Source of the DNA: Hydractinia symbiolongicarpus
Lineage: Eukaryota; Cnidaria; Hydrozoa; Anthoathecata; Hydractiniidae
Direction: 5' to 3'
Assembly: GCF_029227915.1 (NCBI RefSeq)
Contig: NC_079881.1
Coordinates: 30,853,501 to 30,917,500, forward strand
Length of the DNA stretch: 64,000 bases
Part shown: piece after piece, positions 62,656 through 64,000 of the stretch
Numbering within the stretch: position 1 is the first letter of the stretch
Layout of the letters: every line of letters begins with the position of its first letter
Translations under genes and position numbers: made by a program
The notes under the pieces: generated by a model
The model's database searches: none
Told to the model about the DNA's origin: nothing
The model's input: only the letters and a program-made list of their open reading frames with translations

Positions 62656-63677
62656 GTATATTCAACAGCATATTATATTGAAAATTAAAATGTAATTTCT
62701 AGCATTTTTTTATTCAATTTGCTTGAGAAAAAACTTTTGAAATAGCTCAATATTTTTCAGATGAAACCATTACTTCCATCGCATCTGCAAAAATGTTTTT
62801 TGCAGAATCATTTTCGTTTTTTCAATGAATTTGATAATTGAATTCATTTAGATTATATGGCACAACAACTTCAAAGAAACAACATGATAGATTAAGAATA
62901 GCTAGGTCATTTGAGAGCTATCACAGTGCATTAGAAAGATCAAACAATACTTTGAATGAAATTGCTGCTGGGTTAAAGCGACCACATGACCACTTGGGTA
63001 GACGTATTAACTATAGTTGGGATTCAGCTGGCTGTCTCAAAAAAGTTAGCAGTTTACCTGATGGTCATCCAATCAATTATACCCAGCTTGCAAATGAATT
63101 CAACTTATTGAATGCACAAGGAGAAAAACCAAAAAACTCTGGACAGGTAGTTAAAACATTGCTGGATGAAAGTGGTTGTGACTTGGATCGCTTCACACCA
63201 TTTAGTATGAAAATTAGAGTTAGAAAGATCAAGAGGAGGTATAAGTTGTGGTGCAGTGTAGTCTTCATAGTATTGAACCTTATAAGACAGTCCATATAGT
63301 CTGTAGAATAAGTAAAGAAGTTATGGGTTTTTCCAACCTTTTGCATTTATATTATGAGATAATTCCTATGAATAAAAACTCAAATTCTTGTTTTCATTCA
63401 TTTTAGGCTGATTGGTACAAATATCTCAATACCAACAGAAGAAAGAAGTGCGGAGGTTGAAGCTCAATTGAAAGAGCAGGTTGCTAAGGTAATGCTGTTA
63501 ATAATAGTTAATAACTCGCTTAAACGTACATAAAACATCGGTGAATGTATTCTACTTTTATTTATTTTATTATGGTATAGGGTGTATATTCGATTGGAGA
63601 GGCATTGGTGCCGCAAGAATTTGACAGTCTGTCACTTGTTAATAATGAAATTAGAAATGAAAAGATTGTAGTTGAAG
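62012..63677 (+). CDS. Uncharacterised multi-exon protein gene, 3' incomplete
   Basis: I do not recognise the protein family. The model has four coding exons: 62012-62655, 62852-63238, 63407-63488 and 63581-63677. All introns are GT-AG (donors GTATAT, GTATAA, GTAATG, GTATTT; acceptors ATTTAG, TTTTAG, GTATAG) and phases agree (AG|A, AG|G, then phase 0), giving 403 codons plus one base with no stop. The start ATG lies 2 bases after a CAG acceptor and has G at -3. The product is lysine-rich, probably soluble, with no signal peptide or membrane segment seen. It has a C-x2-C-x-C cluster at residues 114-119, a basic stretch near 334-344 and an acidic, glutamate-rich end. It continues beyond 63677, probably past the window. 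A host gene or a domesticated or mobile-element protein are both possible. Confidence 0.65.
62656..62851 (+). other. Intron between coding exons 1 and 2
   Basis: 196 bp, GTATAT to ATTTAG, AT-rich, no other content seen. Confidence 0.55.
62852..63238 (+). CDS. Coding exon 2: central region
   Basis: Opened by acceptor ATTCATTTAG (AG at 62850-62851) and closed by donor GTATAA at 63239. It encodes residues 216-343 plus split codons at both ends. Polar and charged, it contains ESYHSALERSNNTL, SWDSAGCLKKVSSLPDG and a basic end, KIRVRKIKRR. Reading past the donor gives a stop only at 63297-63299 after a hydrophobic, intron-like tail, so the splice is favoured. No ATG supports an independent start here. 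Confidence 0.62.
63407..63488 (+). CDS. Coding exon 3 (82 nt)
   Basis: Acceptor TTCATTTTAG, donor AAG|GTAATG. The first base completes an Arg codon. The exon then encodes 27 residues including GTNISIPTEERSAEVEAQL, probably ending in a short glutamate/glutamine-rich helix. It is too short for ORF calling and is supported by phase agreement on both sides. Confidence 0.6.
63581..63677 (+). CDS. Coding exon 4 (97 nt)
   Basis: Acceptor TATGGTATAG, donor GAAG|GTATTT. It starts in phase 0 and encodes 32 residues (GVYSIGEALVPQEF early, IRNEKIVVE late) plus one base. The reading frame must continue in a further exon, none of which I can identify before the window ends. Confidence 0.58.
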
Positions 63678-64000
63678 GTATTTGATTATATACCTTTAGT
63701 GGATAAATTTTGGCGAATTTTGGTGAAATACCCGCCAAAATTTTGATAACTGACTATTCGCTAAATTAAATACTTGCCAAATTTAACATAATTTACCGTT
63801 CGCCAAATTTGAAAAAAAATTGTTTTGTTTTTTAAATTATATAAGAAAAGAAATTATATTCACAACAAGTTTTATAAATACAAGTATTTTTTTACAACAA
63901 ATCTTGTGTTTATATATACATTTATTCTTATTTTTTATAAAAGATTTCAAGACGTAAAAATTTATTTCTTGGTGTCATTAAATCCCTGCCAAAATAAACA
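63678..64000. repeat. AT-rich intronic DNA with a short inverted-repeat element
   Basis: AAATTTTGGCG (63705-63715) faces CGCCAAAATTT (63733-63743), an 11-bp perfect inverted repeat with a 17-nt spacer. Further related pieces follow: TTCGCTAAATT, CTTGCCAAATTT, TTCGCCAAATTTG, and CCCTGCCAAAAT at the window end. The cluster of GGCGAA/TCGCCAAA-like words suggests a decayed MITE-like element inside the intron. No target-site duplication was identified. Confidence 0.45.

Noticed and set aside
62200-63346. Reverse-strand frames 62200-62493 and 63077-63346
   Set aside because: Antisense shadows of the + strand exons.

Overview
The window is eukaryotic DNA, most likely from an AT-rich invertebrate. 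My best guess is a cnidarian, perhaps a hydrozoan, from the general look of the flank; this is a low-confidence inference with no decisive marker. About 94 % of it (1-60430) is one tandem satellite array built from a monomer of about 373 bp (spacings read directly run mostly 372-375 bp), roughly 162 monomers. I see no gene, transposon, RNA gene or microsatellite tract inside it. The short ORFs in the array open only from GTG or TTG codons and are monomer accidents.

The array has two orientations. From 1 to about 20335 the monomers read on the + strand. At 20331-20336 there is a strand switch, and from there to 60430 every monomer reads on the - strand. Diagnostic monomer variants run outward from this point in broadly the same order on both sides: left 18.0-19.5 kb pairs with right 22.1-23.75 kb, left 17.6 kb with 26.6 kb, and left base 1 with about 32.3 kb. 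The structure is therefore a degenerate giant inverted repeat whose arms have since been amplified differently.

Within each arm the monomers form nested higher-order repeats (HORs). Left arm: a 7-monomer unit of 2613 bp duplicated in tandem (746-5971), 5-monomer units of 1869 bp (5972-7840, 10540-12408), 3-monomer units of 1120-1121 bp (8300-10539, 15399-17640), and one 86-bp truncated monomer. Right arm: periods of 1120, 2242, 3365, 4114, 7098, 5603, 744, 1123, 1121, 1864 and 2985 bp. Sizes are close to multiples of the monomer, as unequal exchange would give. The monomer is about twice a typical nucleosome repeat and carries short dyads, which suits a centromeric or pericentromeric satellite, but the sequence alone cannot prove that.

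The array ends at 60430-60450 and single-copy DNA follows. It holds a probable promoter at 61066-61110, with a perfect CCAAT-N9-CCACG ER-stress element overlapping an inverted TGACGTGG site. Next come a short leader exon with three overlapping GTAAGT donors, an intron, and at least four coding exons of a + strand gene (62012-63677) whose splice phases all agree. The gene runs off into an AT-rich intron with a short inverted-repeat element near the window end. Its protein (403 residues visible, incomplete at the C-terminus) is one I do not recognise.
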